Part shown: positions 1-5,655 of the stretch, in pieces
How positions within the stretch are numbered: position 1 is the first letter of the stretch
Layout: each line of letters opens with the position of its first letter
DNA from: an uncultured Desulfovibrio sp.
GTDB lineage: Bacteria; Desulfobacterota; Desulfovibrionia; Desulfovibrionales; Desulfovibrionaceae
Assembly (NCBI GenBank): GCA_900553145.1
Contig: USCL01000197.1
Location: 1-7,330 of the forward strand
Direction: 5' to 3'
Length of the DNA: 7,330 bases
Program-made: the position numbers and the translations under genes
Notes under the pieces: generated by a model
The model's input: the letters and a program-made list of their open reading frames with translations, nothing else
Databases searched by the model: none
What the model was told of the DNA's origin: nothing

Positions 1-53
1 CGCGCGTCAGCAAAGGAGGGCATTCTTATACCCGTAAAGGAGGAGGGAAAAAC

Positions 54-197
54 ATGCTGACAGGATGGTTGCATTCAGTATCCATAACGGTTGTCGGTTC
101 CGTCGCAAGGTGTGCTTGTTCAAAAAAGAATATGCAAAGGCCATACCTGATAATTATCATGTTATATTTCTATGGATTGAAAAGCAAAGGCCTATAA
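54..197 (+). CDS. Possible 47-residue small protein, unknown function
   Basis: An ATG at 54 is preceded by an unusually strong Shine-Dalgarno run, AAAGGAGGAGGG (37-48), 5 bases upstream, and opens 47 codons ending with TAA at 195-197. The product would start MLTGWLHSVSITVVGSVA, contain two cysteines near residues 20-22, and have a short hydrophobic stretch around residues 31-41 (YLIIIMLYFYG). I do not recognise it. The same frame is open back to position 3, so it could instead be the tail of a longer gene starting left of the window. The ribosome site is the only real support; codon use is not like the confident genes here. Confidence 0.2.
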   Translation: MLTGWLHSVSITVVGSVARCACSKKNMQRPYLIIIMLYFYGLKSKGL

Positions 198-220
198 TGA
201 TGATGGAATAAAGGCTCTTT

Positions 221-296
221 CAATGCATAAATGCATTAGATATTAACAGAATATAATATATTTAAGTATATTATAATATGATTCCTTTATGCATTG
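221..296. repeat. Nested inverted repeat with ATGCAT motifs
   Basis: Two perfect 11-base arms, CAATGCATAAA at 221-231 and TTTATGCATTG at 286-296, face each other. Between them lies a second, AT-only dyad with 9-bp arms, TATAATATA at 252-260 and TATATTATA at 267-275, around a 6-base loop. A smaller dyad, AATGCAT-AA-ATGCATT, sits at 222-237. ATGCAT occurs four times within 90 bases (223, 231, 289, 307). No terminator U-tract accompanies it and no gene overlaps it. It could be a multi-site operator, a DNA-bending or melting site, or an RNA fold. The structure is plain; its role is unknown. Confidence 0.75.
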
Positions 297-371
297 TAAT
301 TTAAAAATGCATCAATCGAGAGAGGCAGAGAATGTTTTCCTCGGAACAAAAGGGCAATATCCTTCTTATAT

Positions 372-390
372 GATAATGATAATCTCTTTT
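372..390. promoter_or_regulatory. Fur-box-like sequence
   Basis: GATAATGATAATCTCTTTT matches the classical 19-bp enterobacterial Fur box (GATAATGATAATCATTATC) at 15 of 19 positions, the first 13 without a break. Fur is an iron-responsive repressor that binds near promoters. Sulfate reducers may use a somewhat different Fur motif, and an AT-rich background raises the chance of a random match. No iron gene lies downstream inside the window, so if real it would act on a leftward gene outside the window or on a small RNA here. Confidence 0.35.
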
Positions 391-409
391 TTGACGGATA
401 CCCGTCAAA
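390..409. repeat. 8-bp perfect dyad TTTGACGG/CCGTCAAA
   Basis: TTTGACGG (390-397) and CCGTCAAA (402-409) form a perfect 8-bp inverted repeat around ATAC. Both arms contain a TTGACG that resembles a sigma-70 -35 element, one on each strand, and the left arm overlaps the last base of the Fur-like box. Neither strand has a U-tract after the hairpin, which speaks against an intrinsic terminator. An operator over divergent -35 elements is the simplest reading, but no good -10 is seen at the right distance on either strand. Confidence 0.45.
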
Positions 410-477
410 GCATTTACGCAATAGAGAGTGCATTTTTCAATTTATTGCAGCCTATTGTGTAAAGCATACGGCTTCAT

Positions 478-515
478 TTGAATAGAATAAGGGTTCTGAT
501 TAAATATCACAGAAC
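478..515 (+). promoter_or_regulatory. Weak promoter-like site overlapped by a dyad
   Basis: TTGAAT (478-483) and TTAAAT (500-505), 16 bp apart, each match four of six positions of the sigma-70 -35 and -10 hexamers. A 6-bp inverted repeat, GTTCTG (493-498) and CAGAAC (510-515), flanks the candidate -10, as a repressor operator would. Any transcript would run right, through the dyad-rich stretch at 534-647. In AT-rich DNA such matches are common, so the call is tentative. Confidence 0.2.
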
Positions 516-533
516 GGAGTGTGCTTATCCGAA

Positions 534-647
534 GTATTGCGGGGTGAAAAACATAATGCGGTTAATTTGTGATTTAAATAGCAATACGCCGCTGAGCAAT
601 GGCGCCTCTCAGCCTGATAATGGGCTTTTGAGTTGATATCGTATTGC
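534..647 (+). other. Candidate structured RNA segment with three complementary heptamers
   Basis: GTATTGC occurs at 534-540 and again at 641-647, and its complement GCAATAC at 581-587. The middle copy can therefore pair with either outer copy but not both; pairing with the right copy extends to 8 bp (581-588 with 640-647). Inside that stem lie GCTGAG (591-596) and CTCAGC (608-613), a 6-bp stem, and AGCC (611-614) with GGCT (623-626) followed by TTTT. These last two stems overlap and exclude each other. The arrangement resembles an attenuator or riboswitch-like leader, but no known family was recognised and no gene follows on this strand. Confidence 0.3.
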
Positions 648-703
648 GTGACGCCGGATTTGGCAGGGAATCTTCAAGAAAGGCAATATGCCGCCGATAC
701 ATA

Positions 704-731
704 TAAAAAGCCTTCCCTGATTGGGAAGGCT
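704..731 (-). terminator. Intrinsic terminator of the proA-nadD unit
   Basis: A perfect 9-bp stem, AGCCTTCCC (709-717) and GGGAAGGCT (723-731), encloses a 5-base loop. On the minus strand the hairpin is followed by a U-rich run (complement of the A-run at 705-709, then ATAT). It begins 6 bases past the nadD stop codon, the expected place for a Rho-independent terminator. On the plus strand the tail is only CTTATG, so rightward termination would be weak. Confidence 0.88.
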
Positions 732-737
732 CTTATG

Positions 738-1436
738 TCATCGCCAGCAGTGGCGGACGTCTTCTTTATAGGTAGCCAGAATATCGATCACGGGGTCAGG
801 AGTCAGGTAGCGTATGCTTTCCCCAAGAAGCCATTTGGCCCTGATCAACGAGGCGCTGATATCCAGATGCGGCAACGGCAGGTAGAGGCAGGAGGTTTCA
901 TCCGTGATTGCCGCCGAAAGGAGATTGTTTTCGTCAGGCTCTGAGATGACGGCCTTGGGCCAGTAACGGGCTATTGTCGCCCGGAAGGTCTCCTCATCCG
1001 CCCGGCAGCGGGGCACCACGACAAAGTTGGTGATATTGGGAAGCTCCAGCCCCCTATGCCACGTGTCGAGATGCATGAAGTCCTCGCCCCCGAGGATGAA
1101 CATGGGGTTTTCGGAGCTATGCCTCTTCCGCCATTCCGTGATCAGGTTCCATGTATAGGAAGGATGCGGAAGCTCACCTTCAAGCGTGCTGACTTGGAGC
1201 CGGGAGTCGGGAGAAGAGGCGTTGGGGGGCGTTTCCAGCGCGCCTTGCAGCAGCGAGACGCGCATTTCGAACGAAAGCAGGCCTGAGTCGGCCTTGTGCG
1301 GCGGGACGGCGCAAGGCATGAGATCCACGTGCTTGAGCCGCAGGGCCTCGGCCACGGCGGTCGCCAAGCGGAGATGCCCGATGTGCACGGGGTTGAATGT
1401 CCCGCCGAGGATGCCGATTGTCTGAGCCGGAGTCAT
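738..1436 (-). CDS. nadD: Nicotinate-nucleotide adenylyltransferase
   Basis: NadD transfers AMP from ATP to nicotinate mononucleotide, giving deamido-NAD in the cytoplasm, the shared late step of de novo and salvage NAD synthesis. The 232-residue protein shows the nucleotidyltransferase signature GGTFNPVHIGHL (residues 11-22, with the catalytic HxGH-type motif H18-H21), a PPHK turn (45-48), LGGEDF (115-120), and ISASLIR (193-199), the counterpart of the ISSTxxR ATP-binding motif. Its length fits the family (E. coli about 213). The ATG at 1436 is one base after the proA stop, and AGGGA in the tail of proA serves as its ribosome site, so the two are probably co-transcribed and translationally coupled. 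A terminator follows directly. No defect was seen. Confidence 0.95.
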   Translation of the reverse strand: MTPAQTIGILGGTFNPVHIGHLRLATAVAEALRLKHVDLMPCAVPPHKADSGLLSFEMRVSLLQGALETPPNASSPDSRLQVSTLEGELPHPSYTWNLITEWRKRHSSENPMFILGGEDFMHLDTWHRGLELPNITNFVVVPRCRADEETFRATIARYWPKAVISEPDENNLLSAAITDETSCLYLPLPHLDISASLIRAKWLLGESIRYLTPDPVIDILATYKEDVRHCWR

Positions 1437-1437
1437 G

Positions 1438-2706
1438 TTATTCCCTGATCTGGCCCGTCCCGAGGGCCACGAATTTGGTCGTCGTCAGTTCGCGTACGCC
1501 CATAGCGCCGTAGGAATGCAGTTTGGAGGTGCATATCCCGATTTCCGCTCCAAGCCCGAGCTGCCCGCCGTCGTTGAAGCGGGTAGATGCGTTTACGGCG
1601 GTGAGGGAGGCATCGGCCTCGCGCAGGAACCGCGTGGCGTTGGCGTGGTTGTTGGTGCAGATGACTTCGGTATGGTTGGAGCCGTAGGCGGCGATGTGAT
1701 CAAGGGCTTCGTCCAGCGAATCCACAACGCGGACCGCAAGGATCAGGTCATGGAATTCCTGCCCGAAATCGCTGGGCTGGGCGGGCACGGCCTTCGCTCC
1801 GGAGAGCAGGGGCAGGGCGCGGGCGTCGGCCCGGAACTCCACGCCGTCGCCGCCGAGCTTTTGGGCGATCGTCGGCAAGAGCGCGGCGGCTTCCTTTTCG
1901 TGCACGAGCAGGCACTCCAGCGCGTTGCAGACGCCGGGGCGCTGGACCTTGCCGTTGTGGGCGAGCCGCAGGGCCATATCGAGATCCGCGCCTTCATCTA
2001 TATAAAGGTGGCACACGCCCATGTAGTGCTTGAGCACGGGCATGGTGGCGGCTTCGCAGACGGCGCGTACGAGGGATTCCCCGCCGCGGGGGATCATGAC
2101 GTCCACATATTTGTCAAGCTTGCAGAGCGCGGCGACGGCGGCGCGATCCGTGGTCTCCACGACCTGCGCCGCATCCACGGGCAGCCCGGCGCTGCTCAGC
2201 GCTTCGTGGAGGAGGCCGGCCAGCGCGAGGTTGGAATGGATGGCCTCCGATCCTCCGCGCAGGATCACGGCATCCCCGGCTTTCAGGCAAAGGATGGCGG
2301 CGTCGATGGTCACGTTGGGGCGCGATTCAAAAATCATGGCGATGACGCCGAGCGGGATGCGCATCTTGCCGATCATGAGCCCGTTGGGGCGCTGCCACTG
2401 CTGTTCGATGACGCCGACTTCATCAGCCATCTCAGCGACATGTAGGCAGGCGTCGGCCATGTCCGCCATGATGCGCGGCGTGAGGGTGAGCCGGTCGAGG
2501 CGCGGCGCGTCCATGTTGGCGGCTTTGGCGGCGTCCACGTCAAGGGCGTTGGCTTTGAGGATGTCGGGCTGGCGTTCCATGAGCAGCGCGGCGAGCGCGC
2601 GCAGGGCCTGCGTCTTGGCTGCGGGCGCGGCGGCCGCCAGCGCACGGGCGGCTTTCTTGGCGCGTTGTCCCATCTGTTCCATCTGAAGTTCGATCGAGGC
2701 TGTCAT
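1438..2706 (-). CDS. proA: Gamma-glutamyl phosphate reductase
   Basis: ProA reduces gamma-glutamyl phosphate with NADPH to glutamate-5-semialdehyde, the second step of proline synthesis, in the cytoplasm. The 422 residues match the usual length. Recognisable blocks are IPLGVIAMIFESRPNVTIDA (117-136), LRGGSEAIHSN (149-159), the nucleotide-loop region VMIPRGGESLVR (203-214), VQRPGVCNALE (254-264) with the catalytic cysteine C260, and the C-terminal ASTRFNDGGQLGLGAEIGI (373-391). The start ATG has AAAGGA 6 bases upstream. It is the first gene of a leftward pair with nadD; the partner kinase gene proB is not in the window. The proA-nadD adjacency is probably an operon of convenience, since the pathways differ. 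All expected motifs are intact. Confidence 0.96.
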   Translation of the reverse strand: MTASIELQMEQMGQRAKKAARALAAAAPAAKTQALRALAALLMERQPDILKANALDVDAAKAANMDAPRLDRLTLTPRIMADMADACLHVAEMADEVGVIEQQWQRPNGLMIGKMRIPLGVIAMIFESRPNVTIDAAILCLKAGDAVILRGGSEAIHSNLALAGLLHEALSSAGLPVDAAQVVETTDRAAVAALCKLDKYVDVMIPRGGESLVRAVCEAATMPVLKHYMGVCHLYIDEGADLDMALRLAHNGKVQRPGVCNALECLLVHEKEAAALLPTIAQKLGGDGVEFRADARALPLLSGAKAVPAQPSDFGQEFHDLILAVRVVDSLDEALDHIAAYGSNHTEVICTNNHANATRFLREADASLTAVNASTRFNDGGQLGLGAEIGICTSKLHSYGAMGVRELTTTKFVALGTGQIRE

Positions 2707-2759
2707 GGCGTATCCTTTTTCGTGGCGCGGGAGGTTGTGGCCGTTCCCTGTGACACGTA

Positions 2760-2788
2760 TCTATAAGGTTCCACGCGGCTTCCCGCAA
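2760..2788 (-). promoter_or_regulatory. Candidate promoter for proA-nadD
   Basis: Read on the minus strand, TTGCGG (2788-2783) and TATAGA (2765-2760) are separated by exactly 17 bp. The -35 keeps the TTG core and the -10 keeps TATA. Transcription would start near 2753, giving a leader of roughly 47 bases before the proA ATG. It is the best candidate in the divergent region for this direction but the -35 is weak. Confidence 0.4.
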
Positions 2789-2809
2789 CCCCGGGCCGGG
2801 ACATTTCTT

Positions 2810-2838
2810 TTGACATTCCTGTTGATCCAACCTATGTT
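2810..2838 (+). promoter_or_regulatory. Sigma-70-type promoter for the TPR gene
   Basis: A perfect -35 TTGACA (2810-2815) and TATGTT (2833-2838; key T, A and final T of the -10 present) are spaced by the optimal 17 bp. Transcription would start near 2845, about 90 bases before the ATG at 2937. It lies back to back with the leftward candidate promoter, and the hairpin region after the TPR gene is the only barrier before iorAB. Confidence 0.62.
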
Positions 2839-2852
2839 TTGCCGTCTATGGT

Positions 2853-2897
2853 CTTGCTCCGGCAAGCCCGTTTCTGCGTATATCGGACCCTGTCCGA
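2853..2897 (+). other. Two small hairpins in the 5' leader of the TPR gene
   Basis: CTTGC (2853-2857) pairs with GCAAG (2862-2866) around a 4-base loop, and TCGGAC (2883-2888) pairs with GTCCGA (2892-2897) around a 3-base loop. Both fall inside the leader predicted from the promoter at 2810-2838. The second is followed by CTTAAAAAG, so it is not a terminator. They leave the ribosome site at 2921 free and may only stabilise the message. Confidence 0.4.
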
Positions 2898-2936
2898 CTT
2901 AAAAAGAGTGTGGAAGAGTCAAGGAGTACAGACATC

Positions 2937-3623
2937 ATGGCAGATCCTCTCCGTCCGTCCGGGCCTCAAATCCCCGGCAGCCTGATGGGCGAAATCCAGT
3001 CCGAAGTGGCCGTCGAAGCTACACCCCTGTTGAGCTTCGTGCTCCGGAACAGCCGCATCATCGTGGCCTGCGTCGTTCTACTGGTGCTCGTCATCGCCGG
3101 CGTCGGCGGCTGGCAGTGGCATCAGGCCCGTGTGGAGCGCGAAGCCCACCTCGAGCTTGGCCGCATCCTCGTCAGCACGCAGGGCCCTGATCGCATCGCC
3201 GCGCTGGAAAAATTCCTTCCGGATGCCCCCGGCGCCATGAAGTCCGGCGTCCAGCTTGAAATCGCCACCGCCGCCCTCGGCCTCGAACAGTATGGGAAGG
3301 CCGCCGCCGCGTATGCCGCCGTTGCCGCCGCCGATCCCAAAGGCCCCATCGGCATGATGGCCGCCATCAATCAGGCCGACCTCCTGCAGCGTGAGGGCAA
3401 ATACGCCGAAGCGCTTGCCGTTTTTGATTCTCTGGAAAAAAGCGCTCCCGAAAGCCTGCGCCCCGCCATTCTGGAAGGGCAGGCCATGTCCGCCGAGCTC
3501 GCGGGCAAGCTTGACCGCGCGCTTGCCGCCTATGAGAGCATCGCCACTTCTTTGGGGGATGCCGCGAACAACGGCTACTTCCAGGCCAAGATCGCCGAGC
3601 TGAAGGCGCGCATGGCCTCCTAA
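2937..3623 (+). CDS. Single-pass membrane protein with TPR-like periplasmic domain
   Basis: The 228-residue protein has a short proline-rich N-terminus, one strong membrane segment at about residues 40-58 (IIVACVVLLVLVIAGVGGW) preceded by arginines 37 and 40, and then an alanine-rich helical domain. The helical part has TPR-like pairs, for example LGLEQYGKAAAAYAAVAAADP (from 114), a unit around LLQREGKYAEALAVFDSL (149-166) and one around AGKLDRALAAYESI (189-202). The layout matches the YfgM-like/TPR_21 group, whose E. coli member is an ancillary factor of SecYEG-linked chaperones; that role is a family analogy only. I chose ATG 2937 because AAGGAG (2921-2926) lies 10 bases before it; a GTG at 2910 would add nine residues without a good ribosome site. 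It is read in the same direction as iorAB. Confidence 0.8.
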   Translation: MADPLRPSGPQIPGSLMGEIQSEVAVEATPLLSFVLRNSRIIVACVVLLVLVIAGVGGWQWHQARVEREAHLELGRILVSTQGPDRIAALEKFLPDAPGAMKSGVQLEIATAALGLEQYGKAAAAYAAVAAADPKGPIGMMAAINQADLLQREGKYAEALAVFDSLEKSAPESLRPAILEGQAMSAELAGKLDRALAAYESIATSLGDAANNGYFQAKIAELKARMAS

Positions 3624-3665
3624 AAGCCTATCAAAGGGAACGGCCTCCGTCGTAAACCCTGTCGG

Positions 3666-3684
3666 TTCCCGGTTTGCCCGGGAA
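3666..3684 (+). terminator. GC-rich hairpin after the TPR gene, no U-tract
   Basis: TTCCCGG (3666-3672) and CCGGGAA (3678-3684) form a perfect 7-bp stem around TTTGC, 43 bases after the TPR stop codon. It is followed by GAGAACGGG, not by U residues, so alone it is a poor intrinsic terminator. GTTCCC at 3665-3670 could alternatively pair with GGGAAC at 3636-3641, giving two exclusive folds. It may slow polymerase or protect the end of the upstream message. Confidence 0.35.
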
Positions 3685-3686
3685 GA

Positions 3687-3720
3687 GAACGGGCTGTTGC
3701 CGCAAGGCCTCAGCCCGTTT
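3687..3720 (+). terminator. Second hairpin between the TPR gene and iorA
   Basis: AACGGGCTG (3688-3696) and CAGCCCGTT (3711-3719) make a perfect 9-bp stem, extendable by a G-U pair. Its 14-base loop contains a further GCC-GCAA-GGC mini-hairpin with a GNRA tetraloop (3699-3708). Only three U residues follow before GCGC. With the preceding hairpin it is the likely, possibly partial, transcription stop between the TPR gene and iorAB. No convincing promoter was found between it and iorA. Confidence 0.45.
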
Positions 3721-3799
3721 GCGCAGAGGCCGTTTCTTTCGGAAAACCGTGCGGTTCGGATCCGTTCCCGCCGCGCTTCAAACACGAGGGAAGGTTTTC

Positions 3800-5653
3800 A
3801 TGAGTCATCCGTTACTGGCTGCTGAAGCGGGCGTGCGACACCTGCTTCTTGGCAACGAGGCCATCGTCCGGGGGGCGTTGGAAGCAGGGATCAATGTGGT
3901 AACCTGCTATCCCGGCACTCCTTCTTCCGAAATCCCGGACACGTTCCACTATCTCGCCTCGTGCGGCAGGTACCGCATGGAGTACTCCGTCAACGAGAAA
4001 GTTGCCGTGGAAGTGGGGGCGGGCGCGGCCCTTGCCGGGGCCATGAGCATGACCACGATGAAGCATGTGGGCGTCAACGTGGCCGCCGATCCATTGTTCA
4101 CCGCGGCTTACGTGGGGCTTCCCGGCGGCTTCGTGCTGGTGAGCGCCGACGATCCGTTGTGCCATTCCAGCCAGGACGAACAGGACAACCGCACCTACGC
4201 CCGGTTCATGGGCATGCCCTGCTTTGAGCCCGCCACGGCGCAGGAAGCCAAGGACATGACCCGCGACGCCCTGCTGCTGGCCCGCGAACTCCAGCAGCCC
4301 GTCATGCTGCGCACGACCACCCGCGTCAACCACCTGCGCGGCCCGGTGACCTTCGGCGCGCTCGGTGAGCCTGCCCCCATCGTCCCCTTTGAGCGCAACC
4401 CCATGCGTTTCGTGCCCGTGCCCGCCGTGGCGCAGGCCCGCCATAAAGTCCTCGTCGAGCACCTTGAGAACGCCCGCGCCAAGGCCGAAGCCTCCCCGTG
4501 GAACAAAATCACGGGCGAAGGCCGCATCGGCGTCATAGCCAGCGGGATCAGCCGCGCCTACCTTGCCGACGCGCTCGCCGAAAACGGCTGGGAGAAGGAC
4601 GTCAAGGTTCTTGAGCTCGGGTTCACGTGGCCCCTGCCGGAAAACCTGCTGGCCGACTTCATTTCCAGCTGTGATACGGTGCTGGTGCTCGAAGAGCTCC
4701 AGCCTCTGATCGAGCAGGATCTCCGTGCGCTGGCCCAAGAGCGCAAGATCGGCGTCTCCATCGTGGGCAAGGGCCCGGATCTGACGATTTTCGGCGAATA
4801 TTCCACGGGGGCCGTGGCCCGCGCGCTGGCCGCCGTGCTCGGCAAGGAACTTCCGTCCGCCGGCGGTGCCGCCATCGACGTGTCCCGCCTGCCCGGACGT
4901 CCTCCGAACCTCTGCGCCGGCTGCTCGCACCGCGCCATGTACTACGCCGTCCGCAAGGTCTTCGGCGACGAGGCCGTCTATTCCAGCGACATCGGCTGCT
5001 ATACGCTCGGCATGGTCCCGCCCCTGCGCGCCGCCGACTTCCTGTTCTGCATGGGATCTTCCGTGTCGGCGGGCAGCGGTTTCGCCATGGTTTCGGATCG
5101 TCCGGTGGTCGGCTTCATCGGCGATTCCACGTTTTTCCATTCCGGCATGACCGGCCTCGCCAACGCAGTGTTCAACAAGCATGACGTGCTGCTGGTGATC
5201 CTCGACAACGGCACGACCGCCATGACCGGCCATCAGCCCAACCCCGGCGTCTGTACCTCCGTTCTCGGCGAAGGCTGCAACCATCTGGATATCGAAAGCG
5301 TGGTCCGCGGCATCGGCGTCACGGACGTCGCCAAGGTCAAGCCCTTCAACATGCGCGGCACGCTGAAGACGCTTGAGGAAATGAAGGCCCGTTCCGGGGT
5401 CCGCGTCATCATCGCGGAAGAACCCTGCATGCTGTTCGCGCGACGCACGCTGAAGCAGAGCCGCCCGCAGGTGGCCGAAGTCGCCGCGCAGGGCGAAGAA
5501 GCGTTGAAGTGTCTGGCCGATCTGGCTTGCCCCGCGTTCCGTCGCGGCGGCACCGCCGAAGCTCCGGTCGTCAGCGTGGATGAATCGCAGTGTTCCGGCT
5601 GCATGGTGTGTCTCCAGGTAACGCCCGCTATCCGGGCCCGCAAGCGGAGCTGA
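3800..5653 (+). CDS. iorA: Indolepyruvate:ferredoxin oxidoreductase, alpha subunit
   Basis: IorA is the thiamine-diphosphate subunit of the enzyme that converts indolepyruvate and related aryl-pyruvates plus CoA to aryl-acetyl-CoA and CO2 while reducing ferredoxin. The 617-residue protein has the N-terminal pyrimidine-binding block NEAIVRGALEAG (19-30) and CYPGTPSSE (36-44), the activating-glutamate region NEK (65-67), CAGCSHR (372-378), DIGCYTLG (397-404), and the ThDP/Mg motif GDS-x26-N (441-470) followed by NGTTAMTGHQPNPG. The C-terminal ferredoxin domain is reduced: it retains C577-P, C598, C601 and C604, but T608 stands where the last CP cysteine should be, and the first CxxCxxC is absent apart from C571. 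ATG 3800 follows GAGGGAAGG; an earlier in-frame TTG would translate the hairpin region. iorB follows after 2 bp. Confidence 0.94.
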   Translation: MSHPLLAAEAGVRHLLLGNEAIVRGALEAGINVVTCYPGTPSSEIPDTFHYLASCGRYRMEYSVNEKVAVEVGAGAALAGAMSMTTMKHVGVNVAADPLFTAAYVGLPGGFVLVSADDPLCHSSQDEQDNRTYARFMGMPCFEPATAQEAKDMTRDALLLARELQQPVMLRTTTRVNHLRGPVTFGALGEPAPIVPFERNPMRFVPVPAVAQARHKVLVEHLENARAKAEASPWNKITGEGRIGVIASGISRAYLADALAENGWEKDVKVLELGFTWPLPENLLADFISSCDTVLVLEELQPLIEQDLRALAQERKIGVSIVGKGPDLTIFGEYSTGAVARALAAVLGKELPSAGGAAIDVSRLPGRPPNLCAGCSHRAMYYAVRKVFGDEAVYSSDIGCYTLGMVPPLRAADFLFCMGSSVSAGSGFAMVSDRPVVGFIGDSTFFHSGMTGLANAVFNKHDVLLVILDNGTTAMTGHQPNPGVCTSVLGEGCNHLDIESVVRGIGVTDVAKVKPFNMRGTLKTLEEMKARSGVRVIIAEEPCMLFARRTLKQSRPQVAEVAAQGEEALKCLADLACPAFRRGGTAEAPVVSVDESQCSGCMVCLQVTPAIRARKRS

Positions 5654-5655
5654 AA

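Larger units (their letters stand above)
1..703. other. AT-rich intergenic region without a convincing gene
   Basis: This stretch is visibly much richer in A and T than the GC-rich genes to its right, especially from about 120 to 560, and stop codons occur often in all six frames. No protein family could be recognised. It holds several inverted repeats and a repeated hexamer, listed separately, so it looks regulatory or RNA-coding rather than like decayed coding sequence. Its left limit is unknown because the window starts inside it. It may be the control region of a gene to the left, a small-RNA locus, or the edge of horizontally acquired DNA; the sequence alone does not decide. Confidence 0.7.

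Noticed and set aside
1..60. Tail of an upstream gene in frame 1 (19 codons to a TGA at 58-60)
   Set aside because: Nineteen codons at a window edge cannot be told from chance, and the fragment is not recognisable.
193..198. Perfect TATAAT as a -10 element
   Set aside because: No -35-like hexamer lies 16-18 bp upstream; such hexamers are frequent in this AT-rich stretch, as also at 252 and 272.
556..636. 26-codon frame that could be a leader peptide
   Set aside because: Only a weak GGGGTG precedes its ATG, the residue make-up shows no run of regulatory codons, and no gene follows on that strand.
633..944. 103-codon plus-strand frame starting in the AT-rich region
   Set aside because: Most of it is antisense to the conserved C-terminal part of nadD and it runs through the nadD terminator hairpin.
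1435..2445. 336-codon open frame on the plus strand opposite proA
   Set aside because: It lies antisense to proA, which has all family motifs, and the translation is low-complexity and matches nothing I recognise.
3674..3799. Upstream TTG start for iorA
   Set aside because: It would translate the two intergenic hairpins into an arginine-rich segment; the ATG at 3800 has a good ribosome site and is where family similarity begins.
3812..5284. 490-codon open frame on the minus strand opposite iorA
   Set aside because: It is entirely antisense to a protein with intact ThDP and CAGC motifs. Long opposite frames are expected in GC-rich genes with strong third-position bias, and the translation is rich in G, H, A and R with no recognisable domain.
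5590..5655. N-terminal extension of iorB into the iorA end
   Set aside because: The extension overlaps the IorA cysteine motif in another frame, has no ribosome site, and the family starts right before the GxGGQG block.
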